A stretch of 64,000 bases of DNA from Gemmatimonadota bacterium (GCA_021324635.1 JAJPIS010000073.1:59745-123744); one strand, 5' to 3'; shown: positions 25,648-35,121, counted from the stretch's first letter. Notes: a model not told the origin generated them from the letters alone. Program-made: numbers and translations.

Positions 25648-26769
25648 GTGTCCGACCGCTTGCACGCATGGGTCGAGATCGACCTGGGCGCCCTCGTGCG
25701 CAACGCCCGACGCATCGCTGCCCGCGCCGGCGTCCCCGTGCTGCCGATGATCAAGGCCGACGCGTACGGCCTGGGCGCCGTCCGGGTCGCCCGGGCACTC
25801 GAGATCGTCCATCCGTGGGGCTATGGCGTCGCGACGGTCGAGGAAGGGGCGGAGCTCCGGCGCGCGGGTATCACACGCCCGATCCTCCTCGCGACCCCGC
25901 TGCTGCCGGTCGGGATCGAGGCCGCGCATGCCGCACGGCTGACCCCCGGGCTGGGCGATCCGGACGTGATCGAGGCCTGGGTCGCGGCGACCGGGAACGC
26001 ACCCTGGCATCTCGCCATCGACACCGGGATGAGTCGCAACGGGATCCGGTGGGATGCCGTTGGGGAGATCGGGCCGCTCCTGCGGCGCGCGCCCCCGGCG
26101 GGCGCGTACACACACTTCCTCGCCGCCGAGGCCGACGACGCATCGGTTGCGTCGCAAACGGCGCGCTTCACGGCGGCGGTCGGGGCGCTGCCGGCCCGGC
26201 CGCCGATCCTCCACGCCGAGAACAGCGCTGCCGTCGAGCGGCTGTCGGGCACGTCGAGCTGGAGCCTCGTACGTCCGGGGATCGTGCTCTACGGAGTCGG
26301 CACGCGCGAGCGCGACATCGCGGATGGCCCGGAACCCGTGGTGGCTCTCCACGCCCGTGTGGTCGAAGTGCGGACGATCCGGGCCGGCGAGACCGTCAGC
26401 TATGGCGGAAGCTTCCGGGCGGCCGGGCCGATGCGGATCGCCACGGTCGCGGCGGGGTACGCGGACGGATATCGTCGGGCGTTCAGCAACGTCGGGCAGG
26501 CCATCATCCAAGGGCGGCGCACGCGCGTGGTGGGGATCGTGACGATGGACATGACGATGCTCGACGTCAGCGATGTGGCGTGCGCGGTCGGGGATGTCGT
26601 GACGCTGCTCGGCACACCCCCCGCCGAGGGGCGCGCCGCCGGTCGTGGCGTGGCCGCCGGCATCGACATCCGCGCCGCGGCCCGAGCGGCTGGCCTGCTC
26701 CCGTACGAAGTGCTCACCGGGTTGCGGCATCGGCTGCGACGCGTGTACCTGGACCCGCCCCCTGGGTAG
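25648..26769 (+). CDS. alr: Alanine racemase
   Basis: PLP-dependent fold-type III enzyme making D-alanine for the MurF step. Lys36 in PMIKADAYGLGA is the cofactor lysine. AIDTGMSRNGIRW, HAENSAAVE, LVRPGIVLYGVG and SYGGSFRAAGPMRIATVAAGYADGYRR (with the catalytic tyrosine in SYGG) follow, and MDMTMLDVSD is in the C-terminal barrel. 373 residues from the GTG at 25648; upstream in-frame GTGs exist in a stretch with small ACCTGACCA repeats, so the start is not certain. Its stop region overlaps the -10 box of the next gene. Confidence 0.93.
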   Translation: MSDRLHAWVEIDLGALVRNARRIAARAGVPVLPMIKADAYGLGAVRVARALEIVHPWGYGVATVEEGAELRRAGITRPILLATPLLPVGIEAAHAARLTPGLGDPDVIEAWVAATGNAPWHLAIDTGMSRNGIRWDAVGEIGPLLRRAPPAGAYTHFLAAEADDASVASQTARFTAAVGALPARPPILHAENSAAVERLSGTSSWSLVRPGIVLYGVGTRERDIADGPEPVVALHARVVEVRTIRAGETVSYGGSFRAAGPMRIATVAAGYADGYRRAFSNVGQAIIQGRRTRVVGIVTMDMTMLDVSDVACAVGDVVTLLGTPPAEGRAAGRGVAAGIDIRAAARAAGLLPYEVLTGLRHRLRRVYLDPPPG

Positions 26770-26772
26770 ATT
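26767..26772 (+). promoter_or_regulatory. -10 box of a near-leaderless promoter
   Basis: TAGATT overlaps the alr stop and ends 7 bases before the GTG at 26780. The spacer GCGCCCC has no Shine-Dalgarno motif, and the predicted leader is about one base. Confidence 0.6.
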
Positions 26773-26779
26773 GCGCCCC

Positions 26780-28090
26780 GTGCAACACCGTCGATTGATC
26801 GCCATGGCCGCCGCCGCGGGACTCTACGCGTTGGCGTCGGCCTGCTCGGAGAGCTTGCCCGAGGGGCACGCCTGCCCGGTTCTGTGCCCCAATCAGAACA
26901 TCCCGGTGCACGACACCGTGCTGGATGGGCTGACGGCGATCGTGGTCGACACGACCGTCGTCGGGTATCCGCTGCTCGGCACGGAGCCGGAGCTGCTCGT
27001 CGCGACCAGTGACTCCGTCGATGTGCGGGCCGCCATCCGGTTCGACTCGGTCCCGTTCCTCTTCCGTCCGAGCCCGTCCGACACGCTGCGGCCCACTGCC
27101 CGCGTCTTCCGCCCATACCTGCGCCTCGTCTTCGACTCCACCACGATCCGCCCGCGGGGCAACGCGGCCGCCGGGCAGATCTCGGTCTACGATATCGACA
27201 CGGCCGGGACCGACACATCGGTCGCCGTTCTGAGCTCGCTCTTCCGTCCGGACCGGTTCCTCGGTGCGGCCACGATCGTGCCGACGATCGACTCGGTGCG
27301 GATCGGACTCGATACGGCCCGGATCCGGGCCCACGTGGCGGGCGACCATCTGATCCGCCTCGGACTCCGCCTGAGCGGCGCGGTCGGAGGGGCATTCACC
27401 GGGCGAGTGGCGATCCTCAACGCCGGGAGCGGGACGCCGCCCGTCTTCTCGTACGCGGCGGACACCGACACGGTGCACGTCGCGCCGTTCACGTCGGTTC
27501 CGCGCTCGACGTCGCCGAGGAGTGATTCGACCCTGCTCAACCGCCTCCGCGCGTATCCCATCATCGTTCAGGGGTCGTCCCCGCCCCTCGGCGAGCGGCT
27601 CGACATCGGTGGCATGCCGGCGCGACGCGTGTACGTGCGGTTCGCCATTCCCTCCCGCATCATCGACTCGGCGACGGTCATTCGGGCGACACTCACCCTG
27701 ACGCTGGTCCCGGGTGGGCTGCGGGGGTTTTTCTCGGCGCCGCCGGACACGCTGAAGCTCCTGCCGCAGGCGCTGGTGTCGGCGCCCACGGTCGAGGATC
27801 CGACGCGGGCTGCCGGGTTCCTCGCGCCGGCCGCCGTCGTGCCGATCGACACCAGCCGCGCCGTGGCGGCGCTCGGGGACTCGGTGAACATCGAGTTCGC
27901 CACCGCCGTCCGCCACTGGTCGCGCCGGGCGATCGACACCGTCGCGCGGGCGATCGTCATTCAGGCGTTCGACGAGGGCGCCACCCCGCTGCAAACGAGC
28001 TTCTTCCCGGCGCTCCCCAGTGTCCCCGCGGCCCAGCGGCCGCACGTCCATCTGTCGTATATCCCTCGGGTCGGGTTCGGGCTTCCATGA
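26780..28090 (+). CDS. Lipoprotein with DNRLRE-like beta domains
   Basis: Function not known. The N-terminus VQHRRLIAMAAAAGLYALASAC ends in a good lipobox (LASAC), so the mature protein should be lipidated. The 436 residues are Thr/Ser/Asp-rich and beta-predicted. YVRFAIPSRIIDSATVIRATLTLTLVPG resembles the DNRLRE fold found in secreted carbohydrate-related proteins, and an earlier stretch around LRLVFDS has a similar pattern. It overlaps the next gene, a barrel protein, by 4 bases (ATGA), so the two are probably made together and may work as an outer-membrane pair. GTG start fixed by the upstream -10 box. Confidence 0.75.
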   Translation: MQHRRLIAMAAAAGLYALASACSESLPEGHACPVLCPNQNIPVHDTVLDGLTAIVVDTTVVGYPLLGTEPELLVATSDSVDVRAAIRFDSVPFLFRPSPSDTLRPTARVFRPYLRLVFDSTTIRPRGNAAAGQISVYDIDTAGTDTSVAVLSSLFRPDRFLGAATIVPTIDSVRIGLDTARIRAHVAGDHLIRLGLRLSGAVGGAFTGRVAILNAGSGTPPVFSYAADTDTVHVAPFTSVPRSTSPRSDSTLLNRLRAYPIIVQGSSPPLGERLDIGGMPARRVYVRFAIPSRIIDSATVIRATLTLTLVPGGLRGFFSAPPDTLKLLPQALVSAPTVEDPTRAAGFLAPAAVVPIDTSRAVAALGDSVNIEFATAVRHWSRRAIDTVARAIVIQAFDEGATPLQTSFFPALPSVPAAQRPHVHLSYIPRVGFGLP

Positions 28091-29280
28091 CGACGCGCCG
28101 GCGCCCACAGCGAGCGGTCCACCCGCGGACGGCCGCGGCCGCGGTCCTCGTCCTCGGCGCGGGGCTGCTTGCCGTGCCAGGGTCCGCGGCGGCGCAGGGA
28201 AACCTCAGCACGCAAGGGTTCGGGTATCCACCCGGTCAACTCAGCACCGCGTCGCTGGCGGTCGGCGGCGCGCTTGCGGAGCTCGACCCGCTCTCGGCGA
28301 TCAATCCGGCAGCGCTGGCCGGCGAGCGGCGGGCCGCGATTCACCTCCAGTATGCCCCGGAGCTGCGGACCGTGTCGACGCCCCAGGGGACCGAGCACAC
28401 GACCACGACCCGGTTCCCCGTGATCTCGGCCAGTCTCCCGCTCGGCGCTCGACTGGCGCTGGGTCTGTCCTTCTCGACGCTGCTCGACCGGACGTGGGAG
28501 AGCGCGCAAACCGGCCCGGTCGCGGTAGGGGATACGGTCCTGCCATCGACCGAGACGTTCAAGAGCACGGGCGGGATCGAGGACATCCAGGTGGACGCGG
28601 GGTGGAGCGCCACCTCCTGGCTCCACGCCGGACTCGGATTGCACCTGTTCACGGGTCAGAACCAGATCACGGCGGCCCGCGCGTTCCCGGACACGACCGT
28701 GATCAAGCCGGTCCCGTTTTCCGAGACGGCGACGTACAACTATTTCGGGACGGGCATCTCCGGCGGCGTGACCATTCGGGCGTCACCGCTGTTCATGCTC
28801 GCGGGGTCGGCTCGGCTCGGAGGGCAACTGCGCGTCCGCCGCGGGGATACCCTCCAATCCAAGGGCACGGTCCCGCCGCGGGTCGGAGCGGCCGTCCAAT
28901 TCTCGGGCGTGCCCGGCGTGTCGCTCGCCGCCCGCGTCGACTGGGAGGGCTGGTCACACATGAGCGGGCTCGGCTCGCCCGCCCTCCAGCCGCGGGACGC
29001 CTGGGGGTACGGGATCGGCGCCGACATCGTCGGCCCCCGGGTCGGGACCGATCGGAACCTGGCCCTCCGGGTCGGCGGCCAGACCCGGACCCTGCCGTTC
29101 CTGGCCGACGGGGCCGTCGTGCGCGAGAATGATATCAGCGGGGGATTCGGGTTCCCCTTCAGCTTCGACCGTGCATCGCTCGATTTCACCGCCGTGCGCG
29201 CGTTTCGGAGTGCGTCGCAGCCGCCCGGTGTCTCGGAGGGGGCGTGGATTCTGAGCGTGGGCTTCACCGTTCGACCCTGA
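28087..29280 (+). CDS. Outer-membrane beta-barrel protein, FadL/PorV-like
   Basis: Signal peptide of about 37 residues ends in SAAAQG. The mature part has alternating hydrophobic strands with aromatic girdles throughout and ends in WILSVGFTVRP, fitting a barrel. SLAVGGALAELDPLSAINPAALAGERRAAIHLQYAPEL resembles the start of FadL- and PorV-type proteins, which often contain NPA after a small-residue-rich hatch. 397 residues. ATGA overlap with the lipoprotein upstream. The transported substrate cannot be told from the sequence. Confidence 0.75.
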   Translation: MTTRRRPQRAVHPRTAAAAVLVLGAGLLAVPGSAAAQGNLSTQGFGYPPGQLSTASLAVGGALAELDPLSAINPAALAGERRAAIHLQYAPELRTVSTPQGTEHTTTTRFPVISASLPLGARLALGLSFSTLLDRTWESAQTGPVAVGDTVLPSTETFKSTGGIEDIQVDAGWSATSWLHAGLGLHLFTGQNQITAARAFPDTTVIKPVPFSETATYNYFGTGISGGVTIRASPLFMLAGSARLGGQLRVRRGDTLQSKGTVPPRVGAAVQFSGVPGVSLAARVDWEGWSHMSGLGSPALQPRDAWGYGIGADIVGPRVGTDRNLALRVGGQTRTLPFLADGAVVRENDISGGFGFPFSFDRASLDFTAVRAFRSASQPPGVSEGAWILSVGFTVRP

Positions 29281-30494
29281 CGCCGGCCCCGGTCGTTTCG
29301 CGGGCCGGCGGTTCCGATGCCCGCCCCGCCGACGGCGAGAGTGCCCTCATCCTCGTCGCCGACGATGTCCCTGCCAATGTCGAGCTGTTGTTCGACCAGC
29401 TGCACGCCCTCGGGTACCGCACCGTCGCGGCCCAGGACGGCCCGTCGGCGCTCGCCACCGCGTTCCGGCATCGGCCGGATCTGTGCATTCTCGACGTCTC
29501 CATGCCGTCGGGTGACCTCGGATGCGAGGACCGGGCGACCGGATTCGAGGTCTGCCGCCGCATCAAGCGGGACCCGCGCACGGCCCGGATTCCCGTCGTC
29601 TTCGTGACCGCCCTCAACGATACGACCGACCGGGTGCGAGCGATCGAGGCGGGTGGCGATGATTTCCTCACGAAGCCGCACAACCGGCTGGTGCTCGGCG
29701 CCCGCGTCCGCAGCCTCCTCAAACTCAAGGCCGCGACCGACGCCCTCGAGGAGAGCTTCCGCAAGCTCCGCGAGCTCGAGAAGGTGCGCGACGACCTGAT
29801 GAAGATGATCGTGCACGACCTCAAGACTCCCCTGACGTCGGTGCTCGCCACGCTCGAGCTGCTGCTCGATGGCGACTTCGGCTCACTGAGTGTGACCCAG
29901 CAGCAGGTGATCTCGGACGCGGAGGGCAAGGCCGAAGACCTCCTGCGGCTGATCGAGGACCTGCTGGAGATCGCGAAGCTCGAGGAGACGACCCTCCCGC
30001 TCACGCTCGAGCCGATCGTGCCCGGGGCCCTCCTGAACGAAGTCGTCCACGAGTGGGGCGTGCGCTTCCAACAGGAGGGGGCGCATGCCGCGGTCGACGT
30101 TGCCGACGACGCGCCGGCGTTCCACGCTGACCGCGCGCTCCTCAAACGGGTGTTCGCCAATCTCATTCAGAACGCGCTGACGCATTCGGCGCACGCGGTG
30201 GGCATCCGACTCAGCGCCCGCCGCGACCCCGCTGGCGTGCTGCTCACGGTGGCCGACACCGGGCCGGGTATCCCGCCCGAGTACCACGAGCTGATCTTCC
30301 GCAAGTTCGAGCAGGTGCGGACTCGGCACGCGCCGCGCGTCCGCAGCTCGGGGCTGGGTCTCGCCTTCTGCCGACTCGTCGTCGAGCGGCACGGCGGGCG
30401 GATCTGGGTCCAGAGCAGCGAGGGAGCGGGGAGCGCATTCCACATGCTCCTCCCGCTCGAGCCGCCAGCCGCTGATTCCCGCGGCGCGGCGTGA
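29244..30494 (+). CDS. Soluble receiver-histidine kinase protein (reversed hybrid)
   Basis: An N-terminal response-regulator receiver domain (about residues 35-160; phospho-acceptor Asp84 in LCILDVSMPSGD, Lys144 in FLTKP) is followed by a coiled linker and a histidine kinase core with His191 in IVHDLKTPLTSVLATLE, then N (NLIQNALTHSA), G1 (DTGPGIPPE), F (FRKFEQVR) and G2 (SSGLGLAFCRLVVERHGG) boxes. No membrane segment. The receiver has a loop insertion GDLGCEDRATG after the phospho-site. The GTG at 29244 overlaps the barrel gene by 37 bases and is the first usable start in frame; a CTG at 29277 would shorten it. Input signal and output partner unknown. Confidence 0.88.
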   Translation: MDSERGLHRSTLTPAPVVSRAGGSDARPADGESALILVADDVPANVELLFDQLHALGYRTVAAQDGPSALATAFRHRPDLCILDVSMPSGDLGCEDRATGFEVCRRIKRDPRTARIPVVFVTALNDTTDRVRAIEAGGDDFLTKPHNRLVLGARVRSLLKLKAATDALEESFRKLRELEKVRDDLMKMIVHDLKTPLTSVLATLELLLDGDFGSLSVTQQQVISDAEGKAEDLLRLIEDLLEIAKLEETTLPLTLEPIVPGALLNEVVHEWGVRFQQEGAHAAVDVADDAPAFHADRALLKRVFANLIQNALTHSAHAVGIRLSARRDPAGVLLTVADTGPGIPPEYHELIFRKFEQVRTRHAPRVRSSGLGLAFCRLVVERHGGRIWVQSSEGAGSAFHMLLPLEPPAADSRGAA

Positions 30495-30513
30495 CCGGGA
30501 CCGAGCCCGCCAT

Positions 30514-30519
30514 TACATT
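30514..30519 (+). promoter_or_regulatory. -10 box of the miaB promoter
   Basis: TACATT ends 7 bases before the ATG at 30527. GTGACC at 30491-30496, 17 bases upstream, matches four of six -35 positions. The predicted leader is about one base. Confidence 0.62.
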
Positions 30520-30526
30520 AGGCGGG

Positions 30527-31885
30527 ATGTCTCCGACCGAACGGCCGACCGTCTACGTCGAGACGTACGGGTGCCAGATGAACGCCAGCGACTCCGAGCT
30601 CATGCTCGGCACGTTCGCGGCGCGCGGCTATACGCCGGTCGACCGTCCGGACGGGGCCGACGTGATTCTGGTCAACACGTGCGCGATCCGCGAGCATGCG
30701 GAACAGCGGGTGTTCGGTCGGCTGGGCGAGCTCAAGCGGCACATGGCGCGCGATACCATCCTGGGCGTGACCGGCTGCATGGCGCAGCGCCTCGGGGCCG
30801 ACCTGCTCCGCCGCGCACCGCATGTGAGCCTGGTCGTGGGACCCGACGGCTACCGTGCACTGCCGGCGCTGGTCGACGGCGCTCGCGCCGGGGCCCGCGC
30901 CGTGGACACCGCGTTCCACCCGGACGAGCACTACGAAGACGTGCGCCCGCGCCGCGCCGCCGGCGTGAAGGCGTGGATTCCCGTCCAGCGCGGGTGTGAC
31001 TACCGGTGCACCTACTGCATCGTCCCCACGACCCGGGGACCCGAGCGAAGCCGGCGACTGGCCGATGTCGTGCAGGAGGTCCGCGACGCCGTCGCGGCCG
31101 GGATGACCGAGGTCGTGCTCCTCGGGCAGACGGTGAACTCGTATCACGATGGCACCGCCGACTTCGCGGCGCTGCTCCGCGCCGTGGGGGCCGTCCCCGG
31201 TCTGCGGCGGCTTCGCTTCACGAGCCCGCACCCGAACGACTTCAGCACCCGCGTGCTGGCGGCGATGGCCGACACGGCCGCGGTGTGCGAGCACGTGCAT
31301 CTCCCGATGCAATCGGGCTCGACGCGGACGCTCCGGCGCATGCTCCGGCGCTACACCCGCGAGGAGTACTTGCGCTGCGTCGATCGACTCCGGACGGCGA
31401 TCCCGGGCCTGGCGTTGACGACCGATGTCATCGTCGGCTTCCCTGGCGAGACGGACGAGGACTTTCAGGAGACCCTATCGGCCGTCGACGTGGTCGGCTT
31501 CGACGACGCGTACACGTTCAAGTTCTCGCCCCGCGCGGGAACGCCCGCGACCCGGCTGCCGGCCGAGGAGACGGTGCCGGACGACGTCGCGAGCGGCCGT
31601 CTGACCGAGCTCATCGCCGCGGTCCGCCGCCGGGGGCGTGCCCGAAACGTGCAACTGCTTGGGACGCGCCACGAGGTCCTGGTCGAGAAGCGGGCGAGGC
31701 GCGGCGATGCGCTCCAGGCCCGGACGCGTGACTTCAAGACCGTCCTGCTGGGCCCCGATGCCGCCGCGGTCGGCCAGTACTGTACCGTGGCGCTCACGGG
31801 AACGACCGGCTCGACCTTCACCGGTGTCGTAGTGGACTCGGGTGCGGCCCGCCGCCGCACCGCCTTGCCGCTCGCTGCGGGCTGA
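30527..31885 (+). CDS. miaB: tRNA-2-methylthio-N6-dimethylallyladenosine synthase
   Basis: Radical-SAM methylthiotransferase that modifies A37 of tRNAs reading UNN codons. The N-terminal UPF0004 domain has the three auxiliary-cluster cysteines C16 (YGCQMN), C52 (NTCAIREHAEQR) and C84 (GCMAQR). The radical SAM motif is C157-x3-C161-x2-C164 (CDYRCTYC). A C-terminal TRAM domain ends near the stop. The CAIREHAEQ pattern marks MiaB rather than MtaB or RimO. 452 residues. The frame is open to a GTG at 30491 that would couple to the kinase, but the -10 box and the family N-terminus favour 30527. Confidence 0.95.
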   Translation: MSPTERPTVYVETYGCQMNASDSELMLGTFAARGYTPVDRPDGADVILVNTCAIREHAEQRVFGRLGELKRHMARDTILGVTGCMAQRLGADLLRRAPHVSLVVGPDGYRALPALVDGARAGARAVDTAFHPDEHYEDVRPRRAAGVKAWIPVQRGCDYRCTYCIVPTTRGPERSRRLADVVQEVRDAVAAGMTEVVLLGQTVNSYHDGTADFAALLRAVGAVPGLRRLRFTSPHPNDFSTRVLAAMADTAAVCEHVHLPMQSGSTRTLRRMLRRYTREEYLRCVDRLRTAIPGLALTTDVIVGFPGETDEDFQETLSAVDVVGFDDAYTFKFSPRAGTPATRLPAEETVPDDVASGRLTELIAAVRRRGRARNVQLLGTRHEVLVEKRARRGDALQARTRDFKTVLLGPDAAAVGQYCTVALTGTTGSTFTGVVVDSGAARRRTALPLAAG

Positions 31886-31920
31886 GCGTGCCGCGGTCAA
31901 CGCGATGGAGGAGCTGAACC

Positions 31921-32952
31921 ATGGTCCATCACACTGACGTCTCCGTCGTCACGATCGAGCGGTTCATCATCGAGCAGGAGAAGCGGCACGCGCCCCAGGC
32001 GACCGGCGAGCTGTCGGGTATTCTGTACGACCTCGCGCTGGCGGCGAAGATGATCGCCAACAAGGTGCGGAGCGCCGGGCTCGCCGACGTCCTCGGGGCG
32101 ACCGCCGGCACCAACGTGCACGGCGAGACGCAGCAGAAGCTCGATGTGCTGGCGAACGACATCATGATCAAGGCGCTGGATCACGGTGGACGGTTGTGCG
32201 CGATGGCGTCGGAGGAGGAGCCCGACATCATCCCGATTCCGGAAGGGTTCCGGACGGGCAAGTACTGCCTGCTCTTCGATCCGCTCGACGGGTCGTCGAA
32301 CATCGACGTCAACGTGCCCGTGGGCACCATCTTCTCGGTGCTCAAGAAGGTGACGCCGGGACCGCAGGGCGAGCTGGAGGACATGCTTCAGTCGGGGCGC
32401 CAGCAGGTGGCGGCCGGATACGTCATCTACGGGTCGAGCACGATGCTCGTGTACACGACCGGGCAGGGCGTCCACGGGTTCACGCTCGACCCGTCGATCG
32501 GCGAGTTCCTGCTCTCGCACTCCAATATCCGCACGCCGCCGCGTGGGCGGTACCTGTCGGTCAACGACGCCTACGCGGGCGACTGGGACGAGTCGCTCCA
32601 CTCGCTCATGCGTCGTTACCGCGGGCTCGAGGGCTCGCGCAAGCCGCTCAGCGTGCGGTACGTGGGGTCACTGGTCGCCGATTTTCACCGGAACCTGCTT
32701 GGCGGGGGGCTGTTCGCCTACCCCGCGAACCGGCAGAACCGTCGTGGAAAGCTGCGCCTGCTGTACGAGGCCAACCCGCTGGCCTTCATTGCCGAGCAGG
32801 CGGGCGGGGGCGCGATCGACGGGACGATGCCCGTGCTCGACATCGTCCCGACCGAGCTGCATCAGCGAACACCCCTCTTCATCGGGAGCGCCGAGGACGT
32901 GGAGCTGGCGCGCACCGTGCTCGCGCCGGCGCTGAGCGGCGTGGGGGCGTGA
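31921..32952 (+). CDS. fbp: Fructose-1,6-bisphosphatase, class I
   Basis: Gluconeogenic phosphatase releasing phosphate from fructose 1,6-bisphosphate. The metal-binding motif [13 protein letters not shown] and the earlier ASEEEPD are intact; [18 protein letters not shown] sugar-phosphate binding appears as [17 protein letters not shown], and [17 protein letters not shown] follows. 343 residues, typical of class I. A strong Shine-Dalgarno GGAGGAG precedes the ATG at 31921, in contrast to the leaderless genes nearby. The stop overlaps the mutase start as GTGA. Confidence 0.97.
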   Translation: MVHHTDVSVVTIERFIIEQEKRHAPQATGELSGILYDLALAAKMIANKVRSAGLADVLGATAGTNVHGETQQKLDVLANDIMIKALDHGGRLCAMASEEEPDIIPIPEGFRTGKYCLLFDPLDGSSNIDVNVPVGTIFSVLKKVTPGPQGELEDMLQSGRQQVAAGYVIYGSSTMLVYTTGQGVHGFTLDPSIGEFLLSHSNIRTPPRGRYLSVNDAYAGDWDESLHSLMRRYRGLEGSRKPLSVRYVGSLVADFHRNLLGGGLFAYPANRQNRRGKLRLLYEANPLAFIAEQAGGGAIDGTMPVLDIVPTELHQRTPLFIGSAEDVELARTVLAPALSGVGA

Positions 32953-34619
32953 CCGCGTCAGCGCCCCACCGGACGCGGGAGAGTCGCGGGACGGAGCACC
33001 GCTCCCCGTCGGGCGTCCCGATCGCCCCCGTCTATCGGCCGGCCGACGTTGCGAGCGAGTACGGGCGGGATCTCGGCGATCCCGGGATGTTTCCGTTCAC
33101 GCGCGGCATCCAGCCGACGATGTACCGCGGCCGCCTCTGGACGATGCGACAGTACGCGGGATTCGGGACGGCAGCCGAGACGAACGCCCGCTTCCGCCAC
33201 CTGCTGGACGCCGGGCAGACCGGACTGTCGGTTGCCTTCGATCTGCCGACCCAGATGGGCCTCGACTCGGACTCGCCGCGCGCGGCCGGGGAAGTGGGAC
33301 GGGTGGGCGTCGCCGTCGACACGGTCGAGGACATGCACGTCCTGCTCGCGGAGATTCCGCTCGATCGCGTCTCGACGTCGATGACGATCAACGCGACCGC
33401 GGCGACGCTGCTCGCGATGTATCTGGTCGTCGCCGAGGAGCGCGGAGTGCCGTGGCGCGCCGTCAGCGGGACGATTCAGAACGACATCCTCAAGGAGTAC
33501 GTGGCCCGCGGCACGTACATCTACCCGCCGGCGCCCAGCCTCGCGCTCGTGGCCGACGTCTTCCGCTTCTGTGCCGACGAGGTCCCGGGATGGTTTCCGA
33601 TCTCGATCTCGGGATACCACATCCGGGAGGCCGGGGCGACCGCCGTGCAGGAGCTGGCGTTCACGTTCGCGAACGCCGAGGCGTACGTGCGGGGGGCGCT
33701 GGCTGCCGGGATCGAGATCGAACGCTTCGCCCCCCGGCTGTCGTTCTTCTTTGCGGCCCACAGCGACCTCTTCGAGGAGGTAGCGAAGTTCCGGGCGGCG
33801 CGGCGCATGTATGCCCGACTGATGCGGGATCGCTTCGGCGCGAGCGATCAGAGCTGTCGATTGCGCTTTCACACGCAGACGGGCGGCGTGACGCTCACCG
33901 CGCAGCAACCCCTCAACAATGTCGTTCGCGTTGCCGTCCAGACGCTGGCGGCGACGCTGGGCGGCACCCAGTCGTTGCACACCAACGGGTACGACGAGGC
34001 ATTGGCCCTTCCGACGGCCGAGGCGGCGACGCTTGCGCTCCGCACACAGCAGGTGATCGCGCTGGAATCGGGAGTCGCCAGCACGGCGGATCCCCTGGCC
34101 GGCAGCTACTACGTCGAGCACCTGACGGAGGAGCTGGAACGGCAGGCAGGGGCGCTGTTGGCCGCCGTGGACGCCCGCGGCGGCGCACTGGCGGCGATCG
34201 AGGCGGGGTTCGTGCAGGAGGAGATCGCGCGGAGCGCCTACGAGTTCCAGCTGCGTGTCGAGCGAGGCGACACGCCCATCGTCGGGGTGAACTGCTTCAC
34301 CGATGGTGCACGGCCGCCGGCGATCGAGACGCCGGACTATTCGGCGCTCGAGCGCGGCCAGATCGACCGGCTGCGCGCAGTCCGGGCGCGCCGCGACGCC
34401 CGCGCGGTCGCCCGCGCGCTCGCCGCGCTGCGCGCGGCGGCCGAGATGGTGGGAGCCCGGAGCAGCGGGGGCGCGACCGCGGCCGGCGGGCCCGCGACGC
34501 AGGAGTCCGGGCCGCGGCTCATGACCCTCATCCTGGGCGCGGTGCGCGCGCGCGCCACGGTCGGGGAGATCGCCGACTCGCTCGGCACCGCGTGGGGGGC
34601 GTACCGGCCGGGTCGCTAG
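32949..34619 (+). CDS. Methylmalonyl-CoA mutase-type catalytic subunit without B12-binding domain
   Basis: TIM-barrel substrate domain of an adenosylcobalamin-dependent acyl-CoA mutase. Counting from the GTG at 32949, Tyr69 (MRQYAGF), Arg187 (YVARGTY) and His224 (SGYHIREAG) sit exactly 20 positions before Tyr89, Arg207 and His244 of the Propionibacterium enzyme. Isobutyryl-CoA mutases have Phe and Gln at the first two, so methylmalonyl-CoA is the likely substrate. The 556 residues end after the barrel; the usual DxHxxG cobalamin domain is missing and must be a separate chain elsewhere. The last 100 residues contain an Ala/Arg/Gly-rich linker. GTGA overlap with fbp. Confidence 0.9.
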   Translation: MTASAPHRTRESRGTEHRSPSGVPIAPVYRPADVASEYGRDLGDPGMFPFTRGIQPTMYRGRLWTMRQYAGFGTAAETNARFRHLLDAGQTGLSVAFDLPTQMGLDSDSPRAAGEVGRVGVAVDTVEDMHVLLAEIPLDRVSTSMTINATAATLLAMYLVVAEERGVPWRAVSGTIQNDILKEYVARGTYIYPPAPSLALVADVFRFCADEVPGWFPISISGYHIREAGATAVQELAFTFANAEAYVRGALAAGIEIERFAPRLSFFFAAHSDLFEEVAKFRAARRMYARLMRDRFGASDQSCRLRFHTQTGGVTLTAQQPLNNVVRVAVQTLAATLGGTQSLHTNGYDEALALPTAEAATLALRTQQVIALESGVASTADPLAGSYYVEHLTEELERQAGALLAAVDARGGALAAIEAGFVQEEIARSAYEFQLRVERGDTPIVGVNCFTDGARPPAIETPDYSALERGQIDRLRAVRARRDARAVARALAALRAAAEMVGARSSGGATAAGGPATQESGPRLMTLILGAVRARATVGEIADSLGTAWGAYRPGR

Positions 34620-34624
34620 TCCGA

Positions 34625-34630
34625 TAAGTT
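34625..34630 (+). promoter_or_regulatory. -10 box of a near-leaderless promoter
   Basis: TAAGTT ends 8 bases before the ATG at 34639. The box lies just after the mutase stop, in a 19-base gap. The predicted leader is about two bases. Confidence 0.55.
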
Positions 34631-34638
34631 ACCCCGAG

Positions 34639-35121
34639 ATGCCGACTTACGAGTATCGCTGCCCGCACGGGCACGAGTTCGATTTGTTCCGAAAGATGAG
34701 CGAGGCCGAACCGACGTGGCCCTGTCCGGTCTGCGCCGCACCGGCCGAGCGCCGCATCTCGGCCGGCGCCGGGCTCCTGTTCAAGGGGTCGGGCTTCTAC
34801 ATCACGGACTACGGCAAGGACGGGAAGAAGGACCAGCGGGCCGCGCCCAAGGGGAGCGGAGGCGGTGACCGCGGCGCCGGGGGCGCGGGGGAGGAGAAGG
34901 GGAAGAAGGGGGACGGGGAGGGGACGGGCGACGGGGGCGGGCCCGAGGCCGGCGGAGGCCGCGACAGCGTGAAAAAGGAGGCCGGACAGACGGGCGCGTC
35001 CGGGGGCGGTGAGGGTGGCGCGACCGGAGGGGCCGGTGGTGGGGCCGCCTCCGGGTCAGGCGGCTCGGGCGCGCTCAAGGGGAAGTCGAGCGGCTCGGCC
35101 GGTCCGACGCACTCCGAATGA
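34639..35121 (+). CDS. FmdB-family zinc-ribbon protein with long low-complexity tail
   Basis: The first 60 residues match the small FmdB-type zinc-ribbon family: MPTYEYRCPHGHEFDLFRKMSEAEP then CPVCAAPAERRIS and LFKGSGFYITDYG. The first metal pair is unusual: C8-P-H-G-H12 replaces the normal C-x2-C-G-H, so His may stand in for a cysteine. From about residue 62 to the end (160) the sequence is Gly/Lys/Glu/Ser-rich and presumably disordered. Family members are called putative regulators, with no proven general role. The stop overlaps argS as ATGA. Confidence 0.82.
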   Translation: MPTYEYRCPHGHEFDLFRKMSEAEPTWPCPVCAAPAERRISAGAGLLFKGSGFYITDYGKDGKKDQRAAPKGSGGGDRGAGGAGEEKGKKGDGEGTGDGGGPEAGGGRDSVKKEAGQTGASGGGEGGATGGAGGGAASGSGGSGALKGKSSGSAGPTHSE

